Assembly (NCBI GenBank): GCA_937921555.1
Contig: CAKZUV010000108.1
Location: 1-35,309 of the forward strand
From: an uncultured Saprospiraceae bacterium
Lineage (GTDB): Bacteria; Bacteroidota; Bacteroidia; Chitinophagales; Saprospiraceae
DNA: 35,309 nt
Reading direction: 5' to 3'
The translations under genes were made by a program, and so were the position numbers. Every line of letters starts with the position of its first letter. Position 1 is the stretch's first letter. Positions 34,284-35,309 of this stretch are shown piece after piece. A model generated the notes under the pieces. That model saw nothing but the letters and a program-made list of their open reading frames with translations, searched no databases and was not told where the DNA came from.

Positions 34284-35309
34284 CTAATCCCGCTCGTGAA
34301 TCGGTCCTTCCCGTTCCCGTAAATTACCACCGTCCCGTTCCCGGAATACACCGATAATTTCCGCCGTAATCGCCAGCGCAATCTCCTCCGGACTTTCCGC
34401 TCCGATGTCCAGTCCGACCGGAGCGTAGAGATTGGAAAGCGTCGACAAGTTAAGCGCTACACCCTCTCCGTCCAGTTCCGCTTGCATTTTTTCCATTCGC
34501 TTCTTAGGCCCCAGTAATCCAATGTACGGAACTTCCTGCGCCGCAAATACTTTTAACAACGTGTAGTCAATCTGATAATCATGCGACATCAGAATAATCG
34601 CCGTGTACGCATCCACCGAAATATCCGCTACCGTCTCGTACGTGTACACCCGGGCAGCCTTCTCAAAAACGGAACGATCCAGTTTTCGTCGCTTACCCGC
34701 CACGTGAATCTCCCAGCCGAGTGCCTCCGCAATGCCCGCAAAAGCGTTGACATCATAATTATCACCAACCAGGACGACCCGAATATTGGGACGGATTCGT
34801 TCCACCAAAATCCGGGTAACATCATCCGGACTGAATACCAGCGACTTCTTTTTATTTTTCACTTCCCGGATAGCTTTTGGTAAAAAATCAGTCGCCAGGT
34901 TTAAGCGTTTTGTCAATTGACCGGCCTCCGTTTCCTTCACCGTCCAACCTAATATATCCGACTCATCCGTCGCAATTACCTGCAACAAATACGCATCTGT
35001 ACGGGTATTTCTGATCTCTTTTAACAATTCAACCGTATTACTTGCATCTTTTGATTCAATCGGCATAAACAGTACTTCAATCCTGCCGTTACAGCCCAGA
35101 CCTACTCCGATTTGGTGCGCATCATCCTCCATGGTATCGTATACAACCACCGAAGGACAATCTTTATGAATAGCAATTTTTGCCTGCTTCAAAGCATCGC
35201 CTTCCAGACATCCCCCGCTAATCCCTCCAATCCATTGTCCGGTACTGCTCACGTACATCCGCGCACCGATCCGCCGGTAAGCAGACGCCTCCACCCGCAC
35301 CACGGTCGC
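34284..35309 (-). CDS. xdhC: XdhC/CoxI-family molybdoenzyme maturation factor, 5' end missing
   Basis: Proteins of this family bind molybdenum cofactor and help insert its sulfurated form into xanthine dehydrogenase-type enzymes. The visible 341 codons start at the window edge inside ATVVRVEASAYRRIGARM; probably about 20-25 N-terminal residues are missing. GGISGGCLEGDALKQA, then the C-terminal Rossmann domain with MSHDYQIDYTLLKV, YIGLLGPKKR and APVGLDIGAESPEEIALAITAEI identify the family. The usual glycine-rich GAG of the Rossmann strand is replaced: the sequence reads VVLVGDNYDVNAFAG. No molybdoenzyme gene is seen in the window. Confidence 0.87.
   Translation of the reverse strand, partial: ATVVRVEASAYRRIGARMYVSSTGQWIGGISGGCLEGDALKQAKIAIHKDCPSVVVYDTMEDDAHQIGVGLGCNGRIEVLFMPIESKDASNTVELLKEIRNTRTDAYLLQVIATDESDILGWTVKETEAGQLTKRLNLATDFLPKAIREVKNKKKSLVFSPDDVTRILVERIRPNIRVVLVGDNYDVNAFAGIAEALGWEIHVAGKRRKLDRSVFEKAARVYTYETVADISVDAYTAIILMSHDYQIDYTLLKVFAAQEVPYIGLLGPKKRMEKMQAELDGEGVALNLSTLSNLYAPVGLDIGAESPEEIALAITAEIIGVFRERDGGNLREREGPIHERD

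Overview
The window reads as a chromosomal segment of a Bacteroidota bacterium, most probably of the Saprospiria (Lewinella/Haliscomenobacter-like). Reasons: two secreted proteins and one DUF4465 protein end in type IX secretion (T9SS) sorting domains; there are TonB-dependent receptors with and without a CarboxypepD-like N-terminal domain; several promoters carry the Bacteroidota -7 box TAnnTTTG; Shine-Dalgarno sequences are poor or absent; and the gene order miaB - sigma54 activator - lptE - TPR-like protein - secG - groES - groEL is typical of the phylum. The placement is an inference from gene content. No rRNA, tRNA, CRISPR array, prophage or intact insertion sequence was seen.

Layout. 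1-1074 (minus): 5' part of queE (7-deazaguanine biosynthesis), running off the left edge, preceded by a class I methyltransferase. 1214-5959 (plus): phenylacetyl-CoA epoxidase genes in the order paaE-A-B-C-D followed by a PaaI thioesterase, with a good promoter in front of paaE. 6000-9513 (plus): a vitamin B12 uptake unit, namely promoter, cobalamin riboswitch, BtuB-type receptor and a DUF4465 secreted protein. 9626-12916: uridine kinase with an outer-membrane barrel protein (minus), divergent from a concentrative nucleoside transporter (plus), so a nucleoside uptake and salvage pair. 13160-13591: a small four-helix membrane protein. 13650-16847 (minus): a RavA-like MoxR ATPase and a ViaA-like VWA protein, abutting without a spacer. 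17085-19973 (minus): two T9SS cargo proteins sharing a Cys-containing module. 20287-22635: a TonB receptor of unknown substrate. 23064-31223: the miaB to groEL block. 31506-33523: an outer-membrane barrel and a DUF3179 lipoprotein, ending in a strong terminator. 33702-35309 (minus): DUF2199 protein and the 3' part of xdhC, running off the right edge.

The most unusual content lies between the genes. At least six plus-strand spacers hold degenerate tandem arrays with an exact 8-bp period (the cleanest has GAT at 14 consecutive 8-bp steps, 3964-4068). Several begin inside or within a few bases of the preceding stop codon. Two of these spacers (after btuB and after the nucleoside transporter) are copies of one composite element of about 195 bp: octamer array, an identical 33-bp GC-rich hairpin, a 58-nt hairpin, octamer array. 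The two copies of the 58-nt hairpin differ at 14 positions, yet no stem pair is broken: five pairs change in a compensatory way and one becomes a G-U wobble. That is direct evidence for a conserved folded element, and it is the best candidate for something undescribed here. A separate 161-bp element with terminal inverted repeats lies upstream of the RavA/ViaA pair. The groEL 3' region shows three segments that can form two mutually exclusive hairpins, one of them an intrinsic terminator.
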